From contig JAGCWG010000065.1 in assembly GCA_017961965.1 (NCBI GenBank), positions 1 to 8,426 of the forward strand: 8,426 nt of DNA. The letters run 5' to 3'. How positions within the stretch are numbered: the first letter of the stretch is position 1; every line of letters starts with the position of its first letter. Below the pieces are notes generated by a model, which was given only the letters and a program-made list of their open reading frames with translations, was not told where the DNA came from and ran no database searches. Below are positions 1 through 6,741 of this stretch, piece by piece. The position numbers and the translations under genes are program-made. Source of the DNA: Bacteroidaceae bacterium (GTDB taxonomy: Bacteria; Bacteroidota; Bacteroidia; Bacteroidales; Bacteroidaceae).

Positions 1-2783
1 ACGTTGTTTTGTGCGTCAAGTATCTGTACCTTGTAGCGTGGGTTACCACTCCATGCAGCCATTGAGTGCGTGAGTCGGTACATACCTGCCTCCAGTTCGA
101 GCGGGTATGCTGACTGACGACCATATTCAGCGTAGCCTTCGCGCCAGTATAATGCCTTGCCCTGATGACCTGTGAAGCCACTGAACATACGTGCTCCTGC
201 GGAGTATGAGTTTGGATATTCGTGTGTCTCGTTGTTCTCCTGAACGGCACGCCATCCTTCAGGAACCGTTCCTGCAAGAGCCTTGCTGAAATTGAGACTA
301 TAGACGGATGTCATGTCCTCGAACACAGGTTGGAGCGTTACATTGTCGTCAGGCATGATGAATGTGTTATCATCGTGTAGCACGATGCTACCGTGGATGA
401 TGTTCCAGCCTATGTGCTTGTAGCCATCAATTGGAGTGACATTGAGACTTACGACATCGCCCTCGCTTGCAGAGTCGGACTCCATGGTTACTGTGCCATA
501 CTCTGATTCTCGAATGACGACGGCATATTTCTCAGCCTTGTAGTCTGCTGGTTCGATGATGATATTGTCGAGATACGTGTTAAGTCCGCCTGTATTCGTA
601 ATGGTGATGGTGTTCTTGCCGACCTTGAGAGCAGCCTCCATTGACACCTTGCACCATTCGTTATATTCCGTCTTGGGGAAAACGACGCTCTGTCGTGTAC
701 CATTGGCGTAGATTGTCATCCTTCCGTTCTTGGTTGCATTAGGCGTAGTGTAGCGCACAGCTATCTTGTATGTGCCAGCCTCCTTGCAGTTGTAAGAGTA
801 AGTGAGCGCACCGCTTGTGCTTGTACCTGTCTCAACAAAGCCGTTGCCAGCATGTCCTCTCACGTTAGGATACCAGTTGTATGGGTCTGTCACGTTACTT
901 TTTACGTTCTTGAAGTCCATGTCCTCAGCCTCGATGACTACTGGTCCACGGTATTCTTCTGGTTGCTTAGGCATTTCAAGCTGAGCCACTGCAAGTGTGT
1001 CCGTCAGACGTTCCGTACCGTTTCCGCTACAGTTGATGTCGATGTCTATTGCACCGAGGTGCTTCACGTTGAGAGTATAGATCTTACTCTCTTCGTTCCA
1101 CTCTTCCGTAACGTTTGCCGTTGCATTTACACGCTTCTGGAATGTGTATGTAGGCTGAACGGTTGCACCCTTAATAACAATCTGGTCAAGCACCTGGGTT
1201 GTTGTATCGCTGCGGTAGTTGTTGAGATAGAACTTGATATGGTTCTTGTACTCATGTACGAGACCTGACGACAACTTACCGTATATGAGAATGAGAGAGT
1301 CACATGTGTTATATTGGAGAGGGATGCGACCCGTTGCATTCACCTTGCTGTTAAGGTAAGTGTAAGGAGTGTATGTCACGAGTTGGTTGCGAAGACGATT
1401 GACGTAGAGGTCGCCTTTGCTCACCTCTGGGTAGTATTTGTTGAATTCATCAACCTTCTTTGTTTGTGTTGACCAACGAGAAGAGTAAGTTGACTTGTTT
1501 ACCTTTACAGGAATGGACTTCGCAAGTTCGTCGTACAACTGGATGGCAACAGGTATTGCTCCATAGCGACCAGTCTTCTTGAAGTAGCAGAAGTTATCCA
1601 TCCACTGACCGTTGCCACGGTTGAACGGGTCTGTCTGTTTGTAAAGTTCGTCATAGAGGTTTCCCCATGCTGCATATTTCTGTTCGTCATTGCCACTTGA
1701 CACGTTATTGACAACCACAATCTTTGTTCTGTCAACCACTTCCTCACGTGAAGGAATATACATTTCACCATCAATAATCTTCTGGAACATATCGAGCCAG
1801 GCATTCTTGAAACCAGGGAAACATCCCCAGTTGCGACGAGAATAGCCATTGACTGTGGAGTTATTGAGGTTCTGGAAATCTTCAGTCCATATAAGCTCAG
1901 GACCATCCCACACTGCACCTCCGTTTACGCAAGTCTGCTCCATCACAGTGCCGATTCCAGCTGCAATAGGATATTTCTTTCCGTGCTTCTCTCCAAGTAT
2001 TGCATCAAGTGCTCCGTTGTAACCGCAGTTATCATAGCGCACTCCATAGTTCTTTGCCAGTCCTGAGATGAAAGGAGAGAATGTCACACTCTCATTGTTG
2101 TAGAAACATGATGATGTAGTATATTTGTACAACCACAAAATAGCCTCTGGGTATTGCTGACAAGCCTTGAGAAGGTTGCTGTTTCGCTTCATCATACCTA
2201 CAGGATTGAGTGGGTGTGACCAGATGTTACCGCAGAAACTGATGGTGAGGAAGCCGCCGTACTTATGAGCCATAGGCACAAGCTTGGCAAAGAGTGCTAT
2301 ACGTGAAGTCTGTGTGCTTGAACTCTTGTCGTTAGGTTCATCGAAGCCCCAGAACTGTTCTGCATAGTTCCATCCAAGGAAATTAGGATATGTCTTGTAG
2401 AAATACTCAAAAGTCTCAAGGTCGTCATCCTGAATGTGCGTGTGACCGCCACTGGCTGGTTGACACGTAAACCACATACCGTTGTGCTGGCATATCGTAG
2501 CCCATGATTTGTATGTCCTCACGGCATTCTGTGGCATCTTGTACACGTTCTTCTCCTTGTCATACTGACATGAGAGCGAAAGGTTCATCACCACGTATGG
2601 TTTGATGGATGCTGGAATAAGGTCAATAATCTTCTGTGGGTCTGCCTTGTTCCACACATCGACGTGAATGAGCCACATCGGATGCTTGGAGTCGATAGGA
2701 CGACGTTCCTGTGCCGACACACTTGTGCCAGCCGTCATAAGAAATAATGCGATTAAAATGATAAGGTTTGTAAAACTTTTCAT
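1..2783 (-). CDS. Secreted multidomain GH98 family glycoside hydrolase (C-terminus beyond window)
   Basis: The minus-strand frame is open for 927 codons from the ATG at 2781-2783 to the window edge. Residues 1-24 are a signal peptide (hydrophobic core, VSA|Q cleavage, no lipobox), so the enzyme is exported. Residues ~33-345 match the GH98 catalytic module: PMWLIHVDVWN near 35-45, PYVVMNLSLS near 62-71, NYAEQFWGFDE at 139-149 (Glu142 a candidate catalytic acid) and WDGPELIW at 292-299 (Glu296 a second candidate). Residues ~350-605 fit the GH98 C-terminal beta domain. A CBM6/CBM35-like module (IEAEDMDF at 617-624, ending YLDNIIIEP) covers ~613-745. An InlB-type B-repeat-like domain (~752-823, FIMPDDNVTL) follows, then a truncated beta-rich module from ~826. 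Known GH98 enzymes are endo-acting on blood-group galactosides or on xylan; the sequence does not decide which. A type IX sorting domain could lie outside the window. The family call is from remembered motifs; the catalytic residues are inferred. Confidence 0.88.
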   Translation of the reverse strand, partial: MKSFTNLIILIALFLMTAGTSVSAQERRPIDSKHPMWLIHVDVWNKADPQKIIDLIPASIKPYVVMNLSLSCQYDKEKNVYKMPQNAVRTYKSWATICQHNGMWFTCQPASGGHTHIQDDDLETFEYFYKTYPNFLGWNYAEQFWGFDEPNDKSSSTQTSRIALFAKLVPMAHKYGGFLTISFCGNIWSHPLNPVGMMKRNSNLLKACQQYPEAILWLYKYTTSSCFYNNESVTFSPFISGLAKNYGVRYDNCGYNGALDAILGEKHGKKYPIAAGIGTVMEQTCVNGGAVWDGPELIWTEDFQNLNNSTVNGYSRRNWGCFPGFKNAWLDMFQKIIDGEMYIPSREEVVDRTKIVVVNNVSSGNDEQKYAAWGNLYDELYKQTDPFNRGNGQWMDNFCYFKKTGRYGAIPVAIQLYDELAKSIPVKVNKSTYSSRWSTQTKKVDEFNKYYPEVSKGDLYVNRLRNQLVTYTPYTYLNSKVNATGRIPLQYNTCDSLILIYGKLSSGLVHEYKNHIKFYLNNYRSDTTTQVLDQIVIKGATVQPTYTFQKRVNATANVTEEWNEESKIYTLNVKHLGAIDIDINCSGNGTERLTDTLAVAQLEMPKQPEEYRGPVVIEAEDMDFKNVKSNVTDPYNWYPNVRGHAGNGFVETGTSTSGALTYSYNCKEAGTYKIAVRYTTPNATKNGRMTIYANGTRQSVVFPKTEYNEWCKVSMEAALKVGKNTITITNTGGLNTYLDNIIIEPADYKAEKYAVVIRESEYGTVTMESDSASEGDVVSLNVTPIDGYKHIGWNIIHGSIVLHDDNTFIMPDDNVTLQPVFEDMTSVYSLNFSKALAGTVPEGWRAVQENNETHEYPNSYSAGARMFSGFTGHQGKALYWREGYAEYGRQSAYPLELEAGMYRLTHSMAAWSGNPRYKVQILDAQNN

Positions 2784-2810
2784 ATTAGTTCAATTTGTAT
2801 ATTTGTTGCC

Positions 2811-2820
2811 TGCAAAGGTA
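2811..2820 (-). promoter_or_regulatory. -7 promoter element for the GH98 gene
   Basis: Read on the minus strand this is TACCTTTGCA, a perfect fit to the Bacteroidetes TAnnTTTG element. It lies 27 bases before the GH98 start codon, which predicts a short A-rich leader of about 20 bases without a Shine-Dalgarno sequence, normal for this phylum. The only upstream TTTG (minus strand, 2833-2836) is 12 bases away, too close for the usual -33 spacing, so the -33 box is weak or absent and an activator may be needed. Confidence 0.6.
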
Positions 2821-2902
2821 ATTACTTTACAACAAACCATCTTGTTTTCACGTTACCGCCATTTTATTTTATGATACATTATGCAGAATGAATGAAAAAT
2901 AC

Positions 2903-2910
2903 TATTTTTG
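2903..2910 (+). promoter_or_regulatory. Possible -7 promoter element for upp
   Basis: TATTTTTG fits TAnnTTTG and sits 30 bases before the upp ATG, implying a leader of roughly 20-25 bases. No good TTTG lies at -33. The surroundings are A/T-rich, so a chance match is possible. It is divergent from the GH98 promoter within the same 157-base gap. Confidence 0.4.
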
Positions 2911-2940
2911 TAACGTAATTTAAGATACATTGGTAGTAAT

Positions 2941-3612
2941 ATGAAAGTAATAAATCTTAGTGCAAAGAATACTATTCTTAATAAGTATCTTGCAGAAATC
3001 CGTGATGTCAATCTCCAGAAGGAACGTATGCGTTTCCGCCAGAACATTATCCGTATCGGTCATGTTGAGGCATACGAGGCAAGTCGTTACCTTGACTATG
3101 CTGAGAAGGAGGTGCAGACTCCTCTTGACAAGTGTGATGTCAGTGTTCCTCAGAACGACATCGTTGTTGGTACAGTTTTCCGTGCAGGTCTTCCGCTTCA
3201 CCAGGCTTTCCTCGATGTGTTCGACGATGCAGACAATGCCTTTGTTTCAGCTTACAGGTACTACCTTGATAAGGAATGTACAAAGGTAGGCGTGAAGATT
3301 GAGTATATGGCTACTCCTGTCCTTGACGGTAAGACACTCATCCTTGTTGACCCAATGCTTGCAACAGGCGAGAGCATGGAACTTGCATACAAGGCATTCC
3401 AGACAAATGGTACTCCAAAGCAAATCATCATGGCATGTGTCATTGCAAGCAAGCAAGGTGTTGAGCATCTACGCAAGTGTTTCCCTAATGACAATGCCAC
3501 CCTTATCTGTGGTGCAATAGACCCTGTGCTCAATGAGCGCAAGTACATCGTTCCTGGCCTCGGTGATGCTGGTGACCTCATGTACGGAGCAAAGGAGACA
3601 AAGAAGGAATAA
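2941..3612 (+). CDS. upp: Uracil phosphoribosyltransferase
   Basis: This 223-residue cytoplasmic enzyme makes UMP from uracil and PRPP in pyrimidine salvage (EC 2.4.2.9). The type I PRT loop is clear: ILVDPMLATGESM at residues 134-146, with the acidic residue and the ATG(E)S phosphate-binding turn. FRAGLPLH at 80-87 is the conserved RAGLP segment, and GLGDAGDLMYG at 206-216 is the uracil-recognition tail diagnostic of UPRTs. Length is close to the family norm (about 210-220). The ATG at 2941 is chosen because the N-terminus (KVINLSAKN) is colinear with Bacteroidetes UPRTs as I recall them and a -7 element lies just upstream. No signal peptide is present. The GH3 gene starts 39 bases after the stop in the same direction, so co-transcription is possible. 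The two functions have no obvious link. Confidence 0.96.
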   Translation: MKVINLSAKNTILNKYLAEIRDVNLQKERMRFRQNIIRIGHVEAYEASRYLDYAEKEVQTPLDKCDVSVPQNDIVVGTVFRAGLPLHQAFLDVFDDADNAFVSAYRYYLDKECTKVGVKIEYMATPVLDGKTLILVDPMLATGESMELAYKAFQTNGTPKQIIMACVIASKQGVEHLRKCFPNDNATLICGAIDPVLNERKYIVPGLGDAGDLMYGAKETKKE

Positions 3613-3631
3613 AGGTAGGATGACATACCTT
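3612..3631 (+). other. Small inverted repeat between upp and the GH3 gene
   Basis: AAGGTA (3612-3617) and TACCTT (3626-3631) form a 6-bp stem with an 8-base loop directly after the upp stop. No T-run follows, so it is not a standard intrinsic terminator. It could affect mRNA processing between the two genes or mean nothing. Confidence 0.25.
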
Positions 3632-3651
3632 AACCTAATATACTTGCAAAA

Positions 3652-5931
3652 ATGAAGAAATTACTAAGCACGATAACAATTGTGTCGTGTGCCATGATGG
3701 TACAGGCGCAGTCGTTGCCTATGGATGAGTTTGTTACTCAGCTTATGGGCAAGATGACACTCGAAGAGAAACTTGGTCAACTTAATCTCCTTCCTGGTGG
3801 CGACATCACAACGGGTGCAGCCATGCAGACAGAGGTGGGTTCTCTCACCCATAAAGGTATGCTTGGCGGTATCTTCAACATCAAGGGTGTTGATAAGATT
3901 CGTGAGTTGCAAGAACTGGCTGTCAAGAAGTCACGTCTCGGTATTCCGCTAATCGTCGGAATGGATGTAGTTCACGGTTATGAGACTATATTTCCCATTC
4001 CGCTTGCACTCTCTTGCTCATGGGATATGGATGCCATAGAGGAAAGTGCGCGTGTTGCAGCCAAGGAGGCGAGTGCCGACGGTATCAACTGGACGTACAG
4101 CCCAATGGTTGACATTGCCCGTGATGCTCGTTGGGGACGTATTGCCGAAGGCTCAGGCGAAGACCCTTTCCTCGGTAGCGAATGTGCCAAGGCTATGGTT
4201 CGTGGCTATCAAGGCAAGGCGGACGGTAGCGATATGTATGGCGACAAGGAACGCATCATGGCTTGTGTCAAGCATTTTGCCCTCTATGGTGCAAGTGAGG
4301 CAGGTCGTGACTATAATACCGTGGATATGAGTCGTCAGACAATGTATAATTACTATCTTCCTCCATATAAGGCTGCTGTTGAGGCTGGCGTGGGAAGTGT
4401 GATGTCATCATTCAATATCATCGACTATGTCCCTGCTACTGCCAATAAGTGGTTGCTTACGGATGTGTTGCGTAATGAGTGGAAGTTTGACGGATTCGTC
4501 GTTACTGACTACAACAGCATCGGCGAGATAGGTATCTGGGGTGCTGGCAACCTTGCCAAGGGTTCCGCCCGTGCACTCATGGCAGGAACAGATATGGACA
4601 TGTGTAGCTATGGTTTTCTGCGTACCCTTGCTCAGTCGCTCAAGGATGGCAAGGTGACGGAGGCACAGATAAACCAGGCATGCCGCCGTGTGCTTGAGGC
4701 GAAGTACAAGCTCGGTCTTTTCAAAGACCCATATAAATATTGTGACAGTAAGCGTGTGAAGAAGGACATCTTCATATCTGAGCATCGAGCAGCAGCCCGT
4801 CGTATTGCGAGTGAGTGCTTTGTGCTTTTGAAGAATGAGGATAACATCCTTCCACTCCAGAAAAAGGGCACGATTGCGCTTATTGGTCCTCTTGCCGACA
4901 ATCGTGCCAATATGGAGGGTACATGGTGTGTGGCTGCTGTCCACGACAAATATCCAACCCTTCTTGAGGCAATGCGTGAGGCTGTTGGTGACAAGGCTGA
5001 CATCCTTTATGCACAAGGCTCCAACATCTGTCGTGATGCCAAGTTGCAAGAGGCAGGCGCCTTTGGCAAACTAACTCCACGAGGCGATGATGACAAGATG
5101 AAGGATGAGGCTCTCCGCATAGCGCGACAGGCAGATGTGATTGTGTGTGCCATGGGCGAGAGTGCCGAGATGTCAGGTGAGAGTTCTTCACGTGCCACAC
5201 TTGAGTTGTTTGACGTTCAACACGAACTTCTTGCTGCACTCAGGGAATTGGGCAAGCCAATCGTCCTGCTCAATTTTGCTGGTCGTCCTACAGTCCTCAG
5301 TTGGGAAAGCAAGAATATCTCTGCCATCATGAACGTGTGGTTCGGAGGAAGCGAGACAGGACCTGCCATCTGTGATGTTCTCTTTGGTGATAAAGTACCG
5401 AGTGGTAAACTCTCGGTAAGCATGCCTCAGGCAACAGGTCAGGAACCGCTCTATTACAACCACATGAACACTGGCCGTCCTGTCAAGGCTGGAGCCGACA
5501 GATATTATAAGTATCAAAGCAATTATCTGGAGGTGCGTAACGACCCACTGTATCCATTTGGTTTTGGCCTAAGTTACACACAATTCGACTATTCTGACAT
5601 ACGTCTAAGTACGACATCAATGTCAAAGGATGGCACCCTTACAGCATCTGTTACAGTCAAGAACACTGGTGGCTACGATGCTGATGAAGTCGTGCAGCTA
5701 TATATCCGTGACATAGAGTCTGAATGTGTCCGTCCTGTCAAGGAACTGAAGGGATTCCAACGCATCCACCTCGCCAAGGGCGAGAGCAAGGACGTTTCAT
5801 TCACCATAACGCCTGCTCTTCTTTCCTATTATGATTATGACTGTCGTCTCGCCCTGGAGCCAGGAAAGTTTGACATTATGATCGGCACCAACAGCAATGA
5901 CGTAAAGAAATCCACAATCATTGTGGAGTAG
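3652..5931 (+). CDS. bglX: Secreted GH3 beta-glucosidase/beta-xylosidase, BglX type
   Basis: This 759-residue protein is close in length to E. coli BglX. Residues 1-19 form a signal peptide (VQA|Q), which places it in the periplasm or outside. The N-terminal TIM-barrel (~25-355) shows MTLEEKLGQL, DARWGRIAEGSGEDP (158-172), KHFALYG (207-213) and FVVTDYNS (282-289), where Asp286 is the expected nucleophile. The alpha/beta sandwich (~385-595) carries EMSGESSSR (506-514), where Glu510 is the likely acid/base as in the HEASSR segment of E. coli BglX. A C-terminal FnIII-like domain spans ~660-750. GH3 enzymes release terminal beta-linked sugars with retention; glucose or xylose specificity cannot be told here. 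The gene follows upp by 39 bases. The TATACTTG at 3639-3646 is too near the ATG to be a convincing promoter, so readthrough from upp is plausible. It ends in tandem TAG stops (5929-5934). No inactivating change was seen. Confidence 0.95.
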   Translation: MKKLLSTITIVSCAMMVQAQSLPMDEFVTQLMGKMTLEEKLGQLNLLPGGDITTGAAMQTEVGSLTHKGMLGGIFNIKGVDKIRELQELAVKKSRLGIPLIVGMDVVHGYETIFPIPLALSCSWDMDAIEESARVAAKEASADGINWTYSPMVDIARDARWGRIAEGSGEDPFLGSECAKAMVRGYQGKADGSDMYGDKERIMACVKHFALYGASEAGRDYNTVDMSRQTMYNYYLPPYKAAVEAGVGSVMSSFNIIDYVPATANKWLLTDVLRNEWKFDGFVVTDYNSIGEIGIWGAGNLAKGSARALMAGTDMDMCSYGFLRTLAQSLKDGKVTEAQINQACRRVLEAKYKLGLFKDPYKYCDSKRVKKDIFISEHRAAARRIASECFVLLKNEDNILPLQKKGTIALIGPLADNRANMEGTWCVAAVHDKYPTLLEAMREAVGDKADILYAQGSNICRDAKLQEAGAFGKLTPRGDDDKMKDEALRIARQADVIVCAMGESAEMSGESSSRATLELFDVQHELLAALRELGKPIVLLNFAGRPTVLSWESKNISAIMNVWFGGSETGPAICDVLFGDKVPSGKLSVSMPQATGQEPLYYNHMNTGRPVKAGADRYYKYQSNYLEVRNDPLYPFGFGLSYTQFDYSDIRLSTTSMSKDGTLTASVTVKNTGGYDADEVVQLYIRDIESECVRPVKELKGFQRIHLAKGESKDVSFTITPALLSYYDYDCRLALEPGKFDIMIGTNSNDVKKSTIIVE
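5911..5927 (+). other. Perfect inverted repeat inside the last codons of the GH3 gene
   Basis: TCCACAAT-C-ATTGTGGA is symmetric over 17 bases; in RNA it would fold as at least a 6-bp stem with a 5-base loop. It encodes the terminal residues STIIV and ends two bases before the tandem TAG stops. There is no T-run immediately after, so it is not a canonical terminator. It may stabilise the mRNA 3' end, be a palindromic protein site, or be chance. Confidence 0.35.
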
Positions 5932-6192
5932 TAGCTTGATTCTTGCTTGTTTCCGCAATCGATGATAAAAAATATGCACACCTAATTATTTTTTTTTTTG
6001 AGGGAAGTTTAGTTGGGTGTTGTTTTATTTCTGAAGTTTCATTGCCACAAAAAATGTAAGGTAGGGTTGCTTGTAGCTGGTGCCAATACTGCAAACATGA
6101 GTGTAAAAACGACACGAAAGTGCGATGCGATTATACCGATTACGGAATAAATAATATTTTTTTACAGATAAATGCAATTTTTCTTGCAATGT
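5932..6192. other. Non-coding A/T-rich spacer after the GH3 gene
   Basis: No convincing gene was found on either strand. Visible elements are a copy of the ~36-base motif with core TGCACACCTA (5955-5990), and a run of T at 5989-5999 that can pair with AAAAAATA just upstream, making an A/T-only hairpin that might act as a weak terminator for the GH3 transcript. The short frames here are 17 to 65 codons, A/T-driven and without recognisable motifs. The rest (6000-6192) shows nothing I can name. Confidence 0.5.
5955..5990 (+). repeat. Imperfect intergenic repeat, copy A
   Basis: The segment reads CAATCGATGATAAAAA, then TATGCACACCTAATTAT. It resembles 8183-8219 after the phosphatase gene, with a shared exact core TGCACACCTA and matching flanks (CAATC, ATAAAAA, TTAT). 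Copy A begins 24 bases after the GH3 stop. The role is unknown. Confidence 0.45.
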
Positions 6193-6226
6193 TTTGCTGT
6201 GGATTCAAATATTGTACTTATCTTTG
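6193..6226 (+). promoter_or_regulatory. Promoter with -33 TTTG and -7 TATCTTTG
   Basis: TTTG at 6193-6196 and TATCTTTG at 6219-6226 match the Bacteroidetes -33/-7 pair with a 22-base spacer, close to the usual ~19-21. Transcription would begin near 6233. No protein gene starts soon after; the next CDS is about 510 bases away and a terminator intervenes, so this promoter more likely drives a non-coding RNA than the phosphatase. Confidence 0.5.
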
Positions 6227-6232
6227 CGTACA

Positions 6233-6440
6233 CAATAGGGTAATAAATATAGGTAGCTAATATGGGTACATATAAGCAGATGTTGACTTTCGTAGGGATA
6301 CGAGAGTCAATATTCTTTTAAATCGGTTCTTGAAACCAAAGTAGGAAGCCCATATTAAGAGCTGTTTCTGATATCAATAATGCATGTATGTCGAATTTGC
6401 ATAATTTGGTATCAAAAAATAGAACAATTCTTGCTTTTTT
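6233..6440 (+). ncRNA. Candidate structured RNA of unknown family
   Basis: Downstream of the 6193-6226 promoter the sequence is strongly self-complementary. An outer stem pairs TAATATGGG (6258-6266) with CCCATATTA (6349-6357), 9 bp perfect, extended by AGC/GCT past a 3-base bulge. Inside is a 12-bp hairpin (6283-6294 with 6299-6310, one U-G pair) closed by a GGGA tetraloop, and a 4-bp hairpin GGTT/AACC (6325-6337) on the 3' side. A T-rich tract at 6434-6445 could end the transcript at about 200 bases. A long closing stem, an open central region with a small hairpin on its 3' strand, and an apical stem recall 6S RNA layout, but this is only a resemblance. The ends are guesses; it could instead be a decayed element. 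No stable protein reading is seen. Confidence 0.35.
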
Positions 6441-6496
6441 GTTTTATAAGTTTAAAAAAGTAAGGGGATTGGACTATAAAACTGAAAAATATTGCA

Positions 6497-6504
6497 TAAA
6501 TTTG
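6497..6504 (+). promoter_or_regulatory. Possible -7 promoter element in the phosphatase upstream gap
   Basis: TAAATTTG, followed by CAG, fits TAnnTTTG. The nearest upstream TTG (6469-6471) is 25 bases away, slightly far for -33. A start near 6511 would give a transcript of about 110 bases ending at the 6583-6622 terminator, or a ~230-base leader of the phosphatase gene if the terminator is read through. Confidence 0.35.
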
Positions 6505-6582
6505 CAGAAGCAAAAAAATAGCATATATTTTAATACAATATAAACGTACAATTTTTGGGAAGGATGAACATTTTTTCATGGG

Positions 6583-6622
6583 CTGGCGGGCATAGTGATT
6601 ATGGTTGCCAGTCATTTTTTTT
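6583..6622 (+). terminator. Intrinsic terminator upstream of the phosphatase gene
   Basis: CTGGC (6583-6587) pairs with GCCAG (6607-6611), continued by two G-U pairs, one mismatch and CATA/TATG around a GTGAT loop. Eight T follow at 6615-6622. The form is that of a rho-independent terminator on the plus strand. It has no protein gene directly before it, which suggests that it ends a small RNA or acts as an attenuator in a long leader. Confidence 0.6.
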
Positions 6623-6683
6623 CAGGGTACTTCAAAAAAGATAATACCAAAGAATCAATATTATTGTGGAAGTTCCCTTAAAC

Positions 6684-6714
6684 TTTTCTCTGTTTCCCTT
6701 CTCAAATATATTCG
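6684..6714 (+). promoter_or_regulatory. Weak candidate promoter for the phosphatase gene
   Basis: TATATTCG (6707-6714) is one base from TAnnTTTG, and TTTC (6685-6688) lies 18 bases upstream as a poor -33 box. It would give a leader of about 20 bases, like the other genes here. Two mismatches leave it uncertain. No phosphate-responsive operator can be recognised. Confidence 0.3.
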
Positions 6715-6741
6715 GAATAACTACTCTAAACCAATAAATTT

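Noticed and set aside
1505..1918. 137-codon minus-strand frame overlapping the GH98 gene in another frame
   Set aside because: The continuous GH98 frame with family motifs covers this region, and the alternative frame has no recognisable content.
4408..5049. 213-codon minus-strand frame within the GH3 gene
   Set aside because: It is antisense to the well-supported GH3 coding sequence, with no domain or signal; a by-product of codon bias.
5989..5999. T-run after the GH3 gene as a strong terminator
   Set aside because: The only preceding pairing is an A/T-only stem, too weak for a confident intrinsic terminator, so it is mentioned only within the spacer description.
5918..6115. 65-codon minus-strand frame overlapping the GH3 3' end
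   Set aside because: It overlaps the palindrome and the T-run, has a poly-Lys stretch from the T-run, no motif and no promoter.
6262..6321. 19-codon plus-strand frame (begins MGTYKQML) downstream of the 6193-6226 promoter
   Set aside because: It lies inside the self-complementary segment, and base pairing rather than coding explains its sequence. A leader peptide cannot be excluded but nothing supports it.
6412..6615. 67-codon minus-strand frame in the A/T-rich gap
   Set aside because: Composition is driven by A/T-rich DNA (Ile, Phe, Lys, Tyr), with no known motif, and it overlaps the plus-strand terminator and promoter-like site.
6564..6644. 26-codon plus-strand frame (begins MNIFSWAGGHSD) preceded by GGGAAGG
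   Set aside because: The purine run abuts the ATG with no spacer, Bacteroidales rarely use Shine-Dalgarno sequences, and the second half is made of the terminator hairpin and its T-run, which explains the Phe run.
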